From NCBI RefSeq assembly GCF_003234795.2, contig NZ_CP126268.1, positions 434,001 to 498,000 of the forward strand: a stretch of 64,000 nt of DNA. Direction: 5' to 3'. Under the pieces are notes generated by a model. That model was not told the origin of the DNA and searched no databases. It worked only from the letters and a program-made list of their open reading frames with translations. Of this stretch, positions 8,207 through 17,900 are shown one piece after another. Origin of the DNA: Curtobacterium sp. MCLR17_032. GTDB taxonomy: Bacteria > Actinomycetota > Actinomycetes > Actinomycetales > Microbacteriaceae. The translations under genes and the position numbers were made by a program. Each line of letters starts with the position of its first letter. Position 1 is the stretch's first letter.

Positions 8207-8734
8207 ATGGACATCACCACGAGCGTCGAACACCCCGAACCCCAGCAGGACCTCTCCGGCATCGTCGGACACCGGTTCATCTACACGTACGCCAACGGCT
8301 GGCAGTACGAGATGTACGTCAAGAACGCCACGACGATCGACTACCGCATCCACACCGGCATGGTCGGCGGCCGCTGGGTCAAGGACCAGACGGTCGACCT
8401 GGTCGTCCTGACCGCCGGCGTCTACAAGGTGTCCTGGAACGAGCCGACCGGCACCAGCGTCGTCGTGAACGTCGTCCCCGGTGAGCGGGTGCTGCACGGC
8501 ACGATCTTCTTCCCGCACTGGGTGGAACTCGACGGCAGCAAGACCGTGCTGTTCCAGAACGACCACCTCGACCTGATGCGCGAGCACCGCGACGCCGGCC
8601 CCACGTACCCGATCTACGTCGTGCCGGAGTTCGCCCACATCACGCTGTTCGAACACGTGGGCGAGGACGACGAGACGATCGTCGACACGGCTCCCGCGGA
8701 CCTCCCGGCCGGGTTCGCCGACCGGACCAACTGA
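8207..8734 (+). CDS. padC: Phenolic acid decarboxylase
   Basis: The 175-aa cytosolic lipocalin-like enzyme should decarboxylate hydroxycinnamic acids (ferulic, p-coumaric, caffeic) to 4-vinylphenols without a cofactor. Family signatures are very clear: [17 protein letters not shown] near the N-terminus, [20 protein letters not shown] in the middle, [11 protein letters not shown], and [15 protein letters not shown] near the end; the two Tyr of the substrate-entry region and the Arg/Glu pair appear to be present. ATG 8207 has AGGA 7 nt upstream and matches the family N-terminus; a GTG at 8189 overlaps the operator and is less likely. It is followed after 1 nt by an esterase gene. Confidence 0.93.
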   Translation: MDITTSVEHPEPQQDLSGIVGHRFIYTYANGWQYEMYVKNATTIDYRIHTGMVGGRWVKDQTVDLVVLTAGVYKVSWNEPTGTSVVVNVVPGERVLHGTIFFPHWVELDGSKTVLFQNDHLDLMREHRDAGPTYPIYVVPEFAHITLFEHVGEDDETIVDTAPADLPAGFADRTN

Positions 8735-8735
8735 C

Positions 8736-9515
8736 GTGACGGCCACGACGGGCCCCGCGCCGATCGCCCTCGACCACCACGGTGCCTCCCTGCGCGGGTG
8801 GCAGTGGAACGCGGTCGACGGCGGGACGGACGCGCCCCTGGTGCTGTTCGTGCACGGCTTCGGCAGCAACGCGACCGGCTCACAGCAGCTGTTCGTGCAG
8901 GCCGCCCGCGCGCTCGCCGCCCGCGGCGCCGGGGTCCGCTCGTACGACCGGCTCGGCCACGGGTTCAGCGACGGGGACTTCGCCGACATCACGATCGGCG
9001 ACGAGGTCGACCAGGTCGTCGCGATGGTCCGAGCCCTGGCGACGGACGCGGGATCGCGGCCGGTGCACCTCGTCGCCCACAGCCTGGGCGGGGTCGAGTC
9101 CGTCCTCGCCGCGGCCCGGGTGCCGGACCTCGTCGCTTCGTTGACGCTCTGGTCGCCCGCCGGCGTCGTGGTGGACGACATCGTCGGCAAGGACGAGATC
9201 CAGGGCCAGCCACTCGCCCCGGCCCGCGAGCGTGGCTGGTTCGACTTCGGGGGCATGGCCCTCGGCACGGCGTTCCTCGACGAGGTCCGCGCCGGCCTCG
9301 ACGTCTGGGGTCCCGCCTCGGACTACCCGGGCCCCGCCGTCGTCGTGCACGGCACCGGCGACACGATCGTCCCCGTGGAGTACGGCCGCCGGTACGCGGC
9401 ACTGCTGCCGGGAGCGACGTACGTCGAGGTCGACGGCGCCGACCACGGCTGGTCCTCCGTGCCGTGGCGCACCGGACTGGTCGACCGCCTGCTCCGGACC
9501 GTCGGGCTGGCCTGA
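8736..9515 (+). CDS. Alpha/beta hydrolase, probable hydroxycinnamoyl esterase
   Basis: A 259-aa alpha/beta-hydrolase with no signal peptide. The oxyanion region FVHGFGSN is at about 33-40, the nucleophile elbow AHSLGG at about 112-117 (Ser 114), the acidic residue in GTGDTIVP and the catalytic His in GADHGWSS near the C-terminus. GTG 8736 lies 1 nt after the padC stop, so the two form a translationally coupled pair. Context suggests it cleaves esters of ferulic or coumaric acid, releasing acids for PadC; this is inference, as many hydrolases share this fold. A hairpin region follows. Confidence 0.78.
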   Translation: MTATTGPAPIALDHHGASLRGWQWNAVDGGTDAPLVLFVHGFGSNATGSQQLFVQAARALAARGAGVRSYDRLGHGFSDGDFADITIGDEVDQVVAMVRALATDAGSRPVHLVAHSLGGVESVLAAARVPDLVASLTLWSPAGVVVDDIVGKDEIQGQPLAPARERGWFDFGGMALGTAFLDEVRAGLDVWGPASDYPGPAVVVHGTGDTIVPVEYGRRYAALLPGATYVEVDGADHGWSSVPWRTGLVDRLLRTVGLA

Positions 9516-9559
9516 CGCCGCGGGCCTGACACCGGGCCCCGACGCCCGACACCCGGCGA

Positions 9560-9640
9560 CGGCTGTCCCGCAACTGCCCGACACGCCGGGTGCGTCCGCG
9601 GGACAGTCGGGTCCCGCACGCGGGACAGCCGGGTCCCACA
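9560..9640. terminator. Hairpin and short repeats after the padC operon
   Basis: GGCTGTCCCGC (9560-9570) can pair with either of two downstream near-copies, GCGGGACAGTC (9598-9608) and GCGGGACAGCC (9620-9630). The downstream copies belong to a 22-nt unit repeated twice in tandem. It probably ends the decarboxylase/esterase transcript. Confidence 0.5.
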
Positions 9641-9688
9641 CCCGCGCGCCCGCGGCGGCACACACCGCCGAGCGTGTACTCAGGGACC

Positions 9689-10150
9689 ATGCCCAACGAC
9701 TCCATGCCCGAGCTCGAGCTCCGGAACGTACGGACCCGGGAGCGCATCGTCGACACGGTCGCGCGCATCCGGCAGAAGTCCGACGTGCCCGCCCGCACCC
9801 GGCTCGCGCTCGCGAAGACCCGTCAGCGCTGGCACCGTGACCCCACGCCACTCGTCGCCGTCGCGATGACCGCCGCCGCGGGACTCGCCGCGATCGTCGT
9901 CGGCACCCGGATCCGCAACCACCCCGCCGGTCGGTTGGGTGCACTCCGCGAGCCGGCACCCGTCCCGGTGTTCAAGCCGGTGAAGGTCGGCAAGGACGGC
10001 CAGTCGAAGGGTGTCCCCGTGTTCGCGCGGAAGGACCCGACCGGCAACCCGGTGTTCCAGGAGCGCCAGGCTGCCGCGAAGCGTCGCAAGAAGGACGCCG
10101 CGCGGGCGAAGAAGTCGATCAAGCAGATGACGAAGGCGATGAAGGGCTGA
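9689..10150 (+). CDS. Small membrane-anchored protein of unknown function
   Basis: A 153-aa protein with one hydrophobic segment (VAVAMTAAAGLAAIVVGT, about 52-69) flanked by highly basic parts. The C-terminus is Lys/Arg-rich (RRKKDAARAKKSIKQMTKAMKG) and presumably cytoplasmic. I do not recognise the family. ATG 9689 has AGGGA directly upstream and a TACTCA box 6 nt before it; a longer frame upstream runs through the repeat hairpin and is not credible. The gene is followed after 2 nt by a YihY-type protein, so the two may act together at the membrane. Confidence 0.75.
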   Translation: MPNDSMPELELRNVRTRERIVDTVARIRQKSDVPARTRLALAKTRQRWHRDPTPLVAVAMTAAAGLAAIVVGTRIRNHPAGRLGALREPAPVPVFKPVKVGKDGQSKGVPVFARKDPTGNPVFQERQAAAKRRKKDAARAKKSIKQMTKAMKG

Positions 10151-10152
10151 CC

Positions 10153-11196
10153 ATGGCGAAGGCATCGCAGAAGCCGTCCCCGGACGACCCCCGGAAGCCG
10201 GACAGCCCGACGGACCTCACGAAGCCGTCGTTCACGTACACGCTCAAGAAGACCCTGCGTGAGTTCACGAGCGACCAGTGCACCGACCTGGCTGCGAGCC
10301 TGACGTACTACACGGTCCTCGCGCTCTTCCCCGGACTGCTGGCGATCGTGTCCATCCTCGGACTCGTCTCGAACCCGAGCGACACGATCAACACGCTGCT
10401 CCAGGTCATCCGGAACGCCGGCGGTGGCGACGTCGCGAAGCTGCTGGAGGAGCCGATCAACGGCCTGGTCCGCTCGCCCGCCGCCCCGGTGACGTTCATC
10501 GTCGGTCTGCTCGGTGCGCTGTGGTCGGCGTCCGGCTACGTCGGTGCCTTCGGCCGGGCGATGAACCGCATCTACAACGTCCGCGAGGGGCGCCCGATCT
10601 GGAAGCTCCGCCCGACGATGCTCGGCGTCACCGTGACCACGGTGGTCCTGCTGGTCGTCGGCCTGTTCGCCCTGGTCTCCGGCCCCCTGGCACGCAGCTT
10701 CGGTGACCTCATCGGCCTCGGCGACGCCGCCGCCCTGGTGCTGTCGATCGTGCAGTGGCCGATCCTGCTCGTCATCATGATCGTCATCGTCGCGGTGCTC
10801 TACTACTGGTCGCCGAACGTCCGGCAGTCGAAGTTCAAGTGGGTCAGCGGCGGTGCGATCGTCGCGATCGTCATCTGGATCCTCGCCAGTGTCGGCTTCG
10901 GCTTCTACGTCGGCAACTTCTCGAACTACAACGCCACGTACGGCTCGCTCGGTGGCGTGATCATCTTCCTGCTGTGGATCTGGATCACGAACAACGCGCT
11001 GCTGTTCGGCGCCGAGTTCGACGCCGAGCTCGAGCGCGGCCGCGAACTGCAGGCCGGCATCCACGCCGAAGAGGACATCCAGCTCCCCGAGCGCGACACC
11101 CGCCAGATCGAGAAGCAGGACGAGAAGCGCGCCGAGGACGTCCTGCAGGGCATCCGCATCCGCGAGAGCGCCGGCCGCACCAAGGACGACGACTGA
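10153..11196 (+). CDS. YihY/virulence factor BrkB family membrane protein
   Basis: A 347-aa protein with six predicted membrane segments. The family signature is present: DLAASLTYYTVLALFPGLLA near residue 45, then LWSASGYVGAFGRAMNRIYN in the middle and a late YGSLGGVIIFLLWIWITNN segment followed by GAEFDAELER. The charged C-terminal tail (about 305-347) is rich in Glu, Arg and Lys and is cytoplasmic. The molecular function of the family is not settled; the old ribonuclease BN label for it is incorrect. ATG 10153 follows AAGGG. It is probably co-transcribed with the preceding small membrane protein. Confidence 0.88.
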   Translation: MAKASQKPSPDDPRKPDSPTDLTKPSFTYTLKKTLREFTSDQCTDLAASLTYYTVLALFPGLLAIVSILGLVSNPSDTINTLLQVIRNAGGGDVAKLLEEPINGLVRSPAAPVTFIVGLLGALWSASGYVGAFGRAMNRIYNVREGRPIWKLRPTMLGVTVTTVVLLVVGLFALVSGPLARSFGDLIGLGDAAALVLSIVQWPILLVIMIVIVAVLYYWSPNVRQSKFKWVSGGAIVAIVIWILASVGFGFYVGNFSNYNATYGSLGGVIIFLLWIWITNNALLFGAEFDAELERGRELQAGIHAEEDIQLPERDTRQIEKQDEKRAEDVLQGIRIRESAGRTKDDD

Positions 11197-11271
11197 TCGA
11201 CGGCGGCCGCGCGACGCGCGCACGCTCCACCCGGACGGGAGGCGCGGTACCGGTTCCGTAGGCTGGCCTGC

Positions 11272-11991
11272 GTGACCGACACCGCGCCTCCCGTCTCCGC
11301 CCCCACCCCCGACAACGACCGCCCGGTCGCCCTCGTCACCGGCGCGACCCGGGGGATCGGCCGGGCGATCGCCGAGGACCTGGGCCGGACGCACCACGTG
11401 CTCGTCGGCGGACGCGACGCCGAGGCGGTCGCCACGGTCGTCGCCGCGCTGCCGAGTGCGGAGCCGTTCGTCGGCGACCTCGGGGCCGGCGACATGCCCG
11501 CCGTGCCGAGCTGGGTCGACGTCCTCGTGCACTCCGCCGGCGTCGAGCAGGGCACCCGCGTCGCGGACACCCCGCGCGACACGTGGGAGGCCGTCTTCGC
11601 CACCAACGTGTTCGCGGTCGCGGAACTCACCCGGGTCGCGCTGCCGGGGCTCCGGGCCGCGCGGGGGATCGTCGTGACGATCAACAGCGGGTCCGGGTTC
11701 ACCGCCGGAGCCGGGGGCGGCGTGTACGCGGCGTCGAAGTTCGCGCTCCGGGCGTTCACCGACGCGCTGCGCGAAGAGGAGCGGGCGAACGGCGTCCGGG
11801 TGTCGAGCGTGCACCCGGGCCGGACCGACTCGGACATGCAGCGTGCCCTCACCGAGAAGCTCGGCGAGGACTACGACACCGACTACTACCTCGCGCCGTC
11901 CGACGTCGCCGATGCCGTCCGGACCGTGATCGACCTGCCGGAGCGTGGCACGGTCGAGATGCTCTCGATCCGTCCGTCCCGCCGGCGCTGA
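11272..11991 (+). CDS. Short-chain dehydrogenase/reductase
   Basis: A 239-aa classical SDR. The cofactor motif TGATRGIGRA is at about 23-32; HSAG is an NNAG-like element near 84; a Ser in INSGSGF and the YAASK pair near 156-160 give the catalytic triad. The shortness and the GGRDAE stretch after beta-2 suggest NADP(H), but the substrate is unknown. GTG 11272 is the start because TAGGCT (11259-11264) lies 7 nt before it, a leaderless pattern, and a GGACGGGAGGC copy sits just upstream at 11233-11243. It is a single-gene unit convergent with the ABC-F gene. Confidence 0.85.
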   Translation: MTDTAPPVSAPTPDNDRPVALVTGATRGIGRAIAEDLGRTHHVLVGGRDAEAVATVVAALPSAEPFVGDLGAGDMPAVPSWVDVLVHSAGVEQGTRVADTPRDTWEAVFATNVFAVAELTRVALPGLRAARGIVVTINSGSGFTAGAGGGVYAASKFALRAFTDALREEERANGVRVSSVHPGRTDSDMQRALTEKLGEDYDTDYYLAPSDVADAVRTVIDLPERGTVEMLSIRPSRRR

Positions 11992-12006
11992 TGGCGGGAC
12001 GGACGG

Positions 12007-12022
12007 GGCTCGGCGCCGAGCC
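12007..12022. terminator. Palindrome between convergent SDR and ABC-F genes
   Basis: GGCTCGGCGCCGAGCC is a perfect 16-nt palindrome 15 nt after the SDR stop, and can form a short GC hairpin on either strand. The gap 11992-12081 contains nothing else notable. Confidence 0.5.
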
Positions 12023-12081
12023 TCGGCCCCGCGGACGTCCTGCGGCGACGCGGAGCCGAGTCGTGTCCGCCCAGCCGAGCC

Positions 12082-13728
12082 TCAGGTGAGCTCGATCCGG
12101 ACGTCGAGGCCGATCCGGTCCAGGAACCCCTCGTCGTGACTGACCACCACGAGGGCACCCCGGTACGCCCGGAGCGCTGCCACGAGCTGGTCGACGCTCG
12201 TCAGGTCGAGGTCGTTCGTCGGCTCGTCGAGCACCAGCAGCTGCGGCGGCGGGTCCGCGAGCACCAGCCCGGCCAGCGCCACGCGGAACCGCTCCCCTCC
12301 GGACAACGTCCCGACGGCCCGGTCGACCACGTCCCCGCGGACCAGGAACCGGGCGAGTCGGTTCCGCAGTTCTGCCGGTGCCACGTCGGGCGCGGCACGC
12401 CGGACGTTCTCGAGCACCGAGGCATCGTCGTCGAGGGTGTCCTTCCGCTGCGGCAGGTAGCCGACCCGATCGGTGTGCGCCTCGGCGGACGTCCCGGGCA
12501 GCGGGTGCTGGCGCGCATCCGGCAGCCCGACGAGCTGGTCGAGGAGCGTCGACTTCCCGACCCCGTTGTCCCCGGCGACGGCGACGCGCTCCGGCCCCTG
12601 GACGACCGTCGCCCGACCGCGGACCGTGATCGTCGCGATGCGCCGGGAGGCCGGGACGCCCGGGTCCGGCAGGTCCACGCTGATCTCGTCGTCGGACCGC
12701 AGCCGGCGGCCGGCCTCCTGCGCCCTCGTCAGCGCAGCCGCCTCGGCCGACGCCGAACCGGAGCGCAGCCGTCCGGCCGTGGCCTCGGCCCGCTTCCGCC
12801 GCTCGTTCGCCAGGATCTTCGGCACGGACGACGCTGCAGCCGCCCCGGCCCTCGCCCGGCGCGCGATGGTCGTCTCGGCGTCGATCCGCTGCCGCTTCTC
12901 GACGCGGTGCCGCTGCTCGGCGACCCGGACCTCGCGGGCGACGGCGGCCTGCTGCACGGCGAGGTGCTCCTCGAACGCCGAGTACGTCCCGCCGAACACG
13001 GTCGCGTCGCCGTCGCGGAGCTCGACGACCTCGTCGACGTGCTCGAGCAGTTCGCGGTCGTGGCTCACCACGACGAGGGTGCCGCGCCAGGAGTCCACGA
13101 GGTCGAGCAGCACCGCCCGGGCGCGACGGTCGAGGTTGTTGGTCGGCTCGTCGAGGAACGCGATCGGCCGGCCGCGGAGCCGGATGCCCGTGACCGCGAC
13201 GAGCACCGCCTGACCGCCCGACAGGGTCTGCACCGGCCGGTCGAGGTCGTCGGCGCCGAGTTCGGCCCCGGGGCCGAGGTCGAGCGCCGCCAGCGCCGCT
13301 CCGGCCCGCTCCTCCACGTCCCAGGCGTCGCCGACGGCCTCGAACTGCGCGGGGGTTGCGTCCCCGCCGAGGACCGCGCGGAGCGCCCGGACCTGGGAGC
13401 CGACCCCGAGCAGGTCCGCGACCGTGTCCGGGGTGGTGGGGCGTGCCTCCCAGCCGGCAGGTGGGGACGCGACGGACGGGAGGCGCGGCACGGCCCCCTG
13501 GACGCGCTGCGGCAGGTGGTCCACCGGTCCCGTCGTCGTGACGGTGCCGCTCATCGGCGCGAGCTGGCCGGTGACGAGGCGGACGAGGGTCGACTTGCCG
13601 GCGCCGTTCCGCCCGACGAGCGCGGTCCGACCGCGGCCGAACGCGGTGCTGAGGTGGTCGAGCGCAACGGTGCCGTCGGGCCAGGGGAAGGAGACGTCGT
13701 GCAGGACGACGGAGGGGGTGACGGGCAT
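12082..13728 (-). CDS. ABC-F family ATPase (ribosome-associated, no membrane domain)
   Basis: The 548-aa protein has two ABC ATPase domains and no membrane segments, the ABC-F layout. Domain 1 has Walker A GRNGAGKST (about 38-46), signature LSGGQAVLVAV and Walker B AFLDEPTNNLD; domain 2 has GDNGVGKST, LSGGERFRVAL and VLDEPTNDLD. Between them a basic, helical linker (about 225-300, rich in Arg, Ala and Glu) fits the P-site tRNA interaction motif. Such proteins act on ribosomes, either as translation factors or as antibiotic resistance determinants; which applies cannot be told here. ATG 13728 has AAGG upstream. The segment encoding PRLPSVAS carries a GGACGGGAGGC motif copy on the plus strand (13474-13484). 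Confidence 0.88.
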   Translation of the reverse strand: MPVTPSVVLHDVSFPWPDGTVALDHLSTAFGRGRTALVGRNGAGKSTLVRLVTGQLAPMSGTVTTTGPVDHLPQRVQGAVPRLPSVASPPAGWEARPTTPDTVADLLGVGSQVRALRAVLGGDATPAQFEAVGDAWDVEERAGAALAALDLGPGAELGADDLDRPVQTLSGGQAVLVAVTGIRLRGRPIAFLDEPTNNLDRRARAVLLDLVDSWRGTLVVVSHDRELLEHVDEVVELRDGDATVFGGTYSAFEEHLAVQQAAVAREVRVAEQRHRVEKRQRIDAETTIARRARAGAAAASSVPKILANERRKRAEATAGRLRSGSASAEAAALTRAQEAGRRLRSDDEISVDLPDPGVPASRRIATITVRGRATVVQGPERVAVAGDNGVGKSTLLDQLVGLPDARQHPLPGTSAEAHTDRVGYLPQRKDTLDDDASVLENVRRAAPDVAPAELRNRLARFLVRGDVVDRAVGTLSGGERFRVALAGLVLADPPPQLLVLDEPTNDLDLTSVDQLVAALRAYRGALVVVSHDEGFLDRIGLDVRIELT

Positions 13729-14006
13729 GCGGGTGCCTTCCGGTGGTCGTGCGGGCGCACGACACCGTCAGCCGCGAGGGCGGCGGTCCCACCGGTCGGC
13801 GGGCGAGGTCACGGTGTCAGCGCAGGGACAACGGCTGCTGTGGCGCAGTGCCGGTGGTCTCGCGCAATGCCGGATCCGTTCCCGTCGGGAGGCCCCGTGG
13901 CCGCCACCCGTGCCGCCGGTCGGTCGTCCCGCACCGGGGCCACGCGGTGACGACGGGGTACGACCCACCGTACGACCGCGCAGTCGTGCCGCGCAAGATG
14001 TCGGAC

Positions 14007-14339
14007 ATGGCTGACGACGAGAAGCAGACCCGGGACGACTTCGCCGACGCGGTGAACATGACCGCCTCGCAGCTGGAGGACTGGCTGGACTCCGACGAGT
14101 CGAAGGAGGTCGGACAGAAGTCGTCCGGCGCGTCCGAGTCGACCGGGCACGAGTCCGGGCGGCACATCGTGCGGATCCTGCGGAAGAAGCAGGGCGAGTA
14201 CACCGACGACGACTACGCGCACATGCGGAAGGTCGTCGGGTACGTGGCGCGGCACTCGTCGCAGCGACCCTCCGGTGACGTCGAGGACACCCGGTGGCGG
14301 TACTCGCTGATGAACTGGGGCCACGACCCGCTGAAGTGA
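14007..14339 (+). CDS. DUF3140-type small protein
   Basis: A 110-aa acidic protein with no signal or membrane segment. It matches the DUF3140 pattern: FADAVNMTASQLEDWLDSDESKEVGQ, then GHESGRHIVRIL, and the C-terminal TRWRYSLMNWGHDPLK. Function is unknown. I chose ATG 14007 because homologues begin close to it; ATG 13998, three codons upstream in frame, is an equal alternative (113 aa). The 278-nt gap upstream (13729-14006) shows nothing beyond one variant copy of the CGGGAGGC motif near 13886. Confidence 0.8.
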   Translation: MADDEKQTRDDFADAVNMTASQLEDWLDSDESKEVGQKSSGASESTGHESGRHIVRILRKKQGEYTDDDYAHMRKVVGYVARHSSQRPSGDVEDTRWRYSLMNWGHDPLK

Positions 14340-14366
14340 GCAGTCTGCTCAAGTAGCGTGGCGGGC

Positions 14367-14789
14367 ATGCCGGACAACCTGCTCCCGAACCCCTCGACCA
14401 ACCCCGAGACGCTGCTGGCCGCCGAGCCCGAGGTGGACGCAGCCCTGGCGGCGGACGCACCCGTCACCTCCGTGGTGGTGTCGTACCCGGCGTCGAGCCT
14501 GGCGTGGGCGCTGCTCGCCGACGAGGCGTGGGCGCGCGGTGCGACCGTCGAGTCCTACGCGTACGCCCGCGTCGGGTACCACCGCGGCCTCGACGCGCTC
14601 CGGAAGGCCGGGTGGCGCGGTGTCGGGCCGGTGCCGTGGTCGCACGAGCCGAACCGGGGCGTGCTGCGCTCCCTGTTCGCCCTGCGTCGGGCGGCCGAGG
14701 CGATCGAGGAGCCGGGCGAGGCCGAGCGGCTGACGCAGTTCCTCGACGGCGCGGACCCGTCGGCCGCCGAGGCCATCGCGCGCGGCTGA
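14367..14789 (+). CDS. DUF3151-type protein
   Basis: A 140-aa protein matching DUF3151: it opens MPDNLLPNPSTNPETLLAAE and continues with a compact helical domain containing SLAWALLADEAW, SYAYARVGYHRGLDALRKAGW and PWSHEPNRGVLRSLFALRRAA. The helices resemble a TPR-like fold. Function is unknown. The start is fixed by TAGCGT (14354-14359) lying 7 nt before ATG 14367, a leaderless arrangement. It is a single-gene unit, closed by a 60-bp palindrome shared with the convergent beta-galactosidase gene. Confidence 0.85.
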   Translation: MPDNLLPNPSTNPETLLAAEPEVDAALAADAPVTSVVVSYPASSLAWALLADEAWARGATVESYAYARVGYHRGLDALRKAGWRGVGPVPWSHEPNRGVLRSLFALRRAAEAIEEPGEAERLTQFLDGADPSAAEAIARG

Positions 14790-14836
14790 CGCGCGGCGCG
14801 GCTGCGGCGCGCCGCGCTTCGGCGCGCTTCGCATGC

Positions 14837-14896
14837 GCACAACAGAAGCCCGTCCGAACCGGGGGATCCCCCGGTTCGGACGGGCTTCTGTTGTGC
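14837..14896. terminator. Perfect 60-bp palindrome, bidirectional terminator
   Basis: The 30-nt left half, from GCACAACAGAAG to CCGGGGGA, is exactly mirrored by the right half, TCCCCCGG to CTTCTGTTGTGC, with no spacer. There is not one mismatch. It lies between two convergent genes (DUF3151 and beta-galactosidase). As RNA it forms a very stable hairpin on either strand. Confidence 0.85.
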
Positions 14897-14908
14897 GGCG
14901 CCTGCTGG

Positions 14909-14956
14909 CGCCAGCGCCAGCGCCAGCGCCAGCGCCAGCGCCAGCGCCAGCGCCAG
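14909..14956. repeat. CGCCAG hexanucleotide tandem array, 8 units
   Basis: Eight exact CGCCAG units lie between the palindrome and the 3' end of the beta-galactosidase gene, in non-coding DNA. Such short arrays change length by slippage and make a likely strain-variable locus. Confidence 0.9.
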
Positions 14957-14992
14957 CGGCGGCGGCCGGCCGGCCGCCGCCCGCGCCCCGGC

Positions 14993-17900
14993 CTACGCCA
15001 GCAGGACGCTCCAGCTCCGCGCACTCGGCCACAGCTGGTGCTCCGGCAGGACGTCGAGCCCACACGCCCGGCTGCCGAGCCCGTGCTGCGCGTCGTCGAG
15101 GTACAGGTACAGCGCGTCCGGCTCCGGCAGCTCGTGCGGGTGCCCGGCACGCCCGACCTGTTGCGCGGTCCACGGCGTCAGGGTGAACCCGGCGCGGTGC
15201 CCCGAGCCCGGCGCCGGCACGGTCGTGACCGTGAAGGGCCCCACCGTCAGCGACCGCAACGAGGGCCGGTGCCCGGTCTCCTGCGGCATCGAGTAGCGCG
15301 TGGTCATCGCCGAGACCGGAGCCTCGAACCGTCCGACCCGGGCCGCGTGCGATGAGTCCGCGTAGGACTCGTCCGGCCCGGTCCCGAACCACGAGGCCGT
15401 CTCGGACAGCAGCGCGGCGGGCAGGTCGATCCGCACGCCGACCCGCGGCCAGGTGACGTCCCAGCCGCCGAACGGCACGGCGTCGGTCCGCAGCAGCAGT
15501 CCGGCGTCGGTCAGGGTCCACCGGTGGGTGACCTCGACCCCGGCCCCGCTGTTCGCCGCCCCGACCCGGACCCGCTGCACGAGCCCGTCGTCGGTCCGGT
15601 CCACGGACACGAGCCGGTGGGTCAGCCGGTCGAGACCACGGGCCTCCCACTTCGACGCCGACGAGGGCGCCATCGGGTCGCCGACACCGAGCGTCAGCTC
15701 CGGATCGGCGGTCTCGTACCCGCCCTGCGAGGCGCCACGGTCGTTGTCCGTCGGCGCCCGCCACAGCTCGAGGCGGGGCCCGGCCACCGCGTGGCCCTTG
15801 AGCGTCGCCAGGTCACCGCGTGCCGTGAACGTCGCGTCACCGAGACGGTCGCCCTGCCACCCCACTCGGGAGGCCCGCACCACCTCCGCCGCCCGGCTCG
15901 CCACGAGCGTCTGGGTGCGTGCGACCACGTGCCCGGTGTCCGCCCAGGCGGTGGGCCCGGCGAGCTCCGCGACGACGTCGAGCCACAGCTCGTCGCCCGG
16001 CGCCAGGGCGTCCGCATCCGCCCGCGCTGCCGCGAGCACCTCGTCGGGCACCGGCACCGTGGCGGACTGCCGTGCGGCGACGATCCCGGGCGCGAACCGT
16101 CCGGACGCCTCGACGACGCCGTTCCGGCAGAGGGTCCAGCAGAACCGCAGTCCCGCGGTCGACGCCGAGTGGTACCGGTTCTCGACCAGGACGGTCCCGC
16201 CGCCGGCGATGCTCGAGCCGCCGAGGGGTGAGACGGACAGACGCACCGGGGCGACGACGGCGGCGAACTCGGCGAGCCCGGGCGTCGGGGTGTCGTCCGG
16301 CAGCACCAGGCCGTCCATCACGAAGTTGCCGTCGTGCACGACCTCGTGGAAGTCGCCGCCGTACGCGTGGTACGGGGTGCCGTCGGGCGTGTGGGCCAGG
16401 AGTCCGTGGTCACGCCACTCCCACACGAAGCCGCCGTGCAGCCGGGGGTAGCGGTCGACCAGGGCCTCGTACTCGGCGATCTGCCCGGGGCCGTTGCCCA
16501 TCGCGTGCACGTACTCGCAGTGCAGGAACGGCTTCGACCGCTGCCGTGCCGCTTCGGCGGGGCCGCAGCCGAGCAGGGGAGTGGCCGGACCGCCGCCGAT
16601 CGACTCGGTCTCCTGCAGCGTGGGGTACATCCGCGAGTAGACGTCGGTGTACTCGCCCGTGTAGTCGCCCTCGTAGTGCACCGGACGCTCGGGGTCTCGG
16701 GCGTGCACCCACTGCGACATCGCCGCGAGGTTCCGCCCGGTACCGGACTCGTTGCCGAGCGACCACATCACGATCGAGGGGTGGTTCTTGTCGCGCTCGA
16801 CGGTGCGGGCGATGCGGTCGAGGTACGCGTCCTCCCAGGCGGGGTCGTCGGAGGGGTTGCCCTGCCAGCCCTGGAACTCGAAGCCGTGTGTCTCGAGGTC
16901 GCACTCCAGGATCACCCAGAAGCCGAGTTCGTCGGCCAGGTCGAGCACGCGGGGATGCGGCGGGTAGTGCGAGGTGCGGATCGCGTTGACGTTCGACCGC
17001 TTCATCAGCGCCATGTCGGCGCGGGCGTGGGCCTCGTCGAACACCCTGCCGCGCACGGGGTGCGTCTCGTGCCGGTTGACGCCGTGGAACACGACGCGCT
17101 CGCCGTTGACCAGGAACCGGTCGCCGACGATCTGCACGGTCCGGAACCCCAGGCGGAGCGACACGGTCTCCCCGGCAGCACCGCCGCCGGCAGCGCCGCT
17201 GCCCGACGTCAGCGTCGCGTCGTACAGCCGCGGCAGCTCCGCGCTCCACGGCTCGACGCCCTCGACCGTGATCGGGGCGACGTCGTCCGCGGAGTCCCAC
17301 ACCACGGACACGCCGAGCTCCGGGACGGCGAAGCGCACCGGGAACACCGCGTCGAGCGTCGGCACCGAGATCGTGCCCGTCCCGGTCGAGGGCCGGCCTG
17401 ACGCAGCGGTCCCGGCGGAGGCCGCGTCCCCGAGCGTCGCGGTCCACCCGGCCCGGACGAACACGTCGTCGATCGGGGCGGCCGGACGGGCGAGCAGGGT
17501 GACGTCCCGGAAGATGCCGGGCAGCCACCACTGGTCCTGGTCCTCCAGGTACGAGGCCGCCGACCACTGGTGCACGCGGACCCGGAGCTCGTTCGACCCC
17601 GGCCGGAGCATCGACGTCACGTCGAACTCGGTGGCGAGCCGGGACCCGGTCGACCACCCGACGAGCTCCCCGTTCACCCACACCCGGTAGTGCGACTCCA
17701 CCCCGTCGAAGCGGAGCAGCACCCGCGCGGCCCCGTCGAACGAGTCCGGCAGCGTGAAGGTCCGGCGGTGGTCACCGGTCGGGTTCTCGTCCGGCGGGTG
17801 CGGCGGGTCGACCGGGAACGGGTACTGCACGTTGGTGTAGCTCGGCGCACCGTGACCGTGCAGGACCCAGTGCGACGGCACCGGGAGTGACCCCCACCCG

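Noticed and set aside
14909..14956. Possible CRISPR array
   Set aside because: Pure 6-bp tandem units without spacers; no cas genes. The other repeat blocks (6521-6783 and 23565-23668) also lack unique spacers of constant length.
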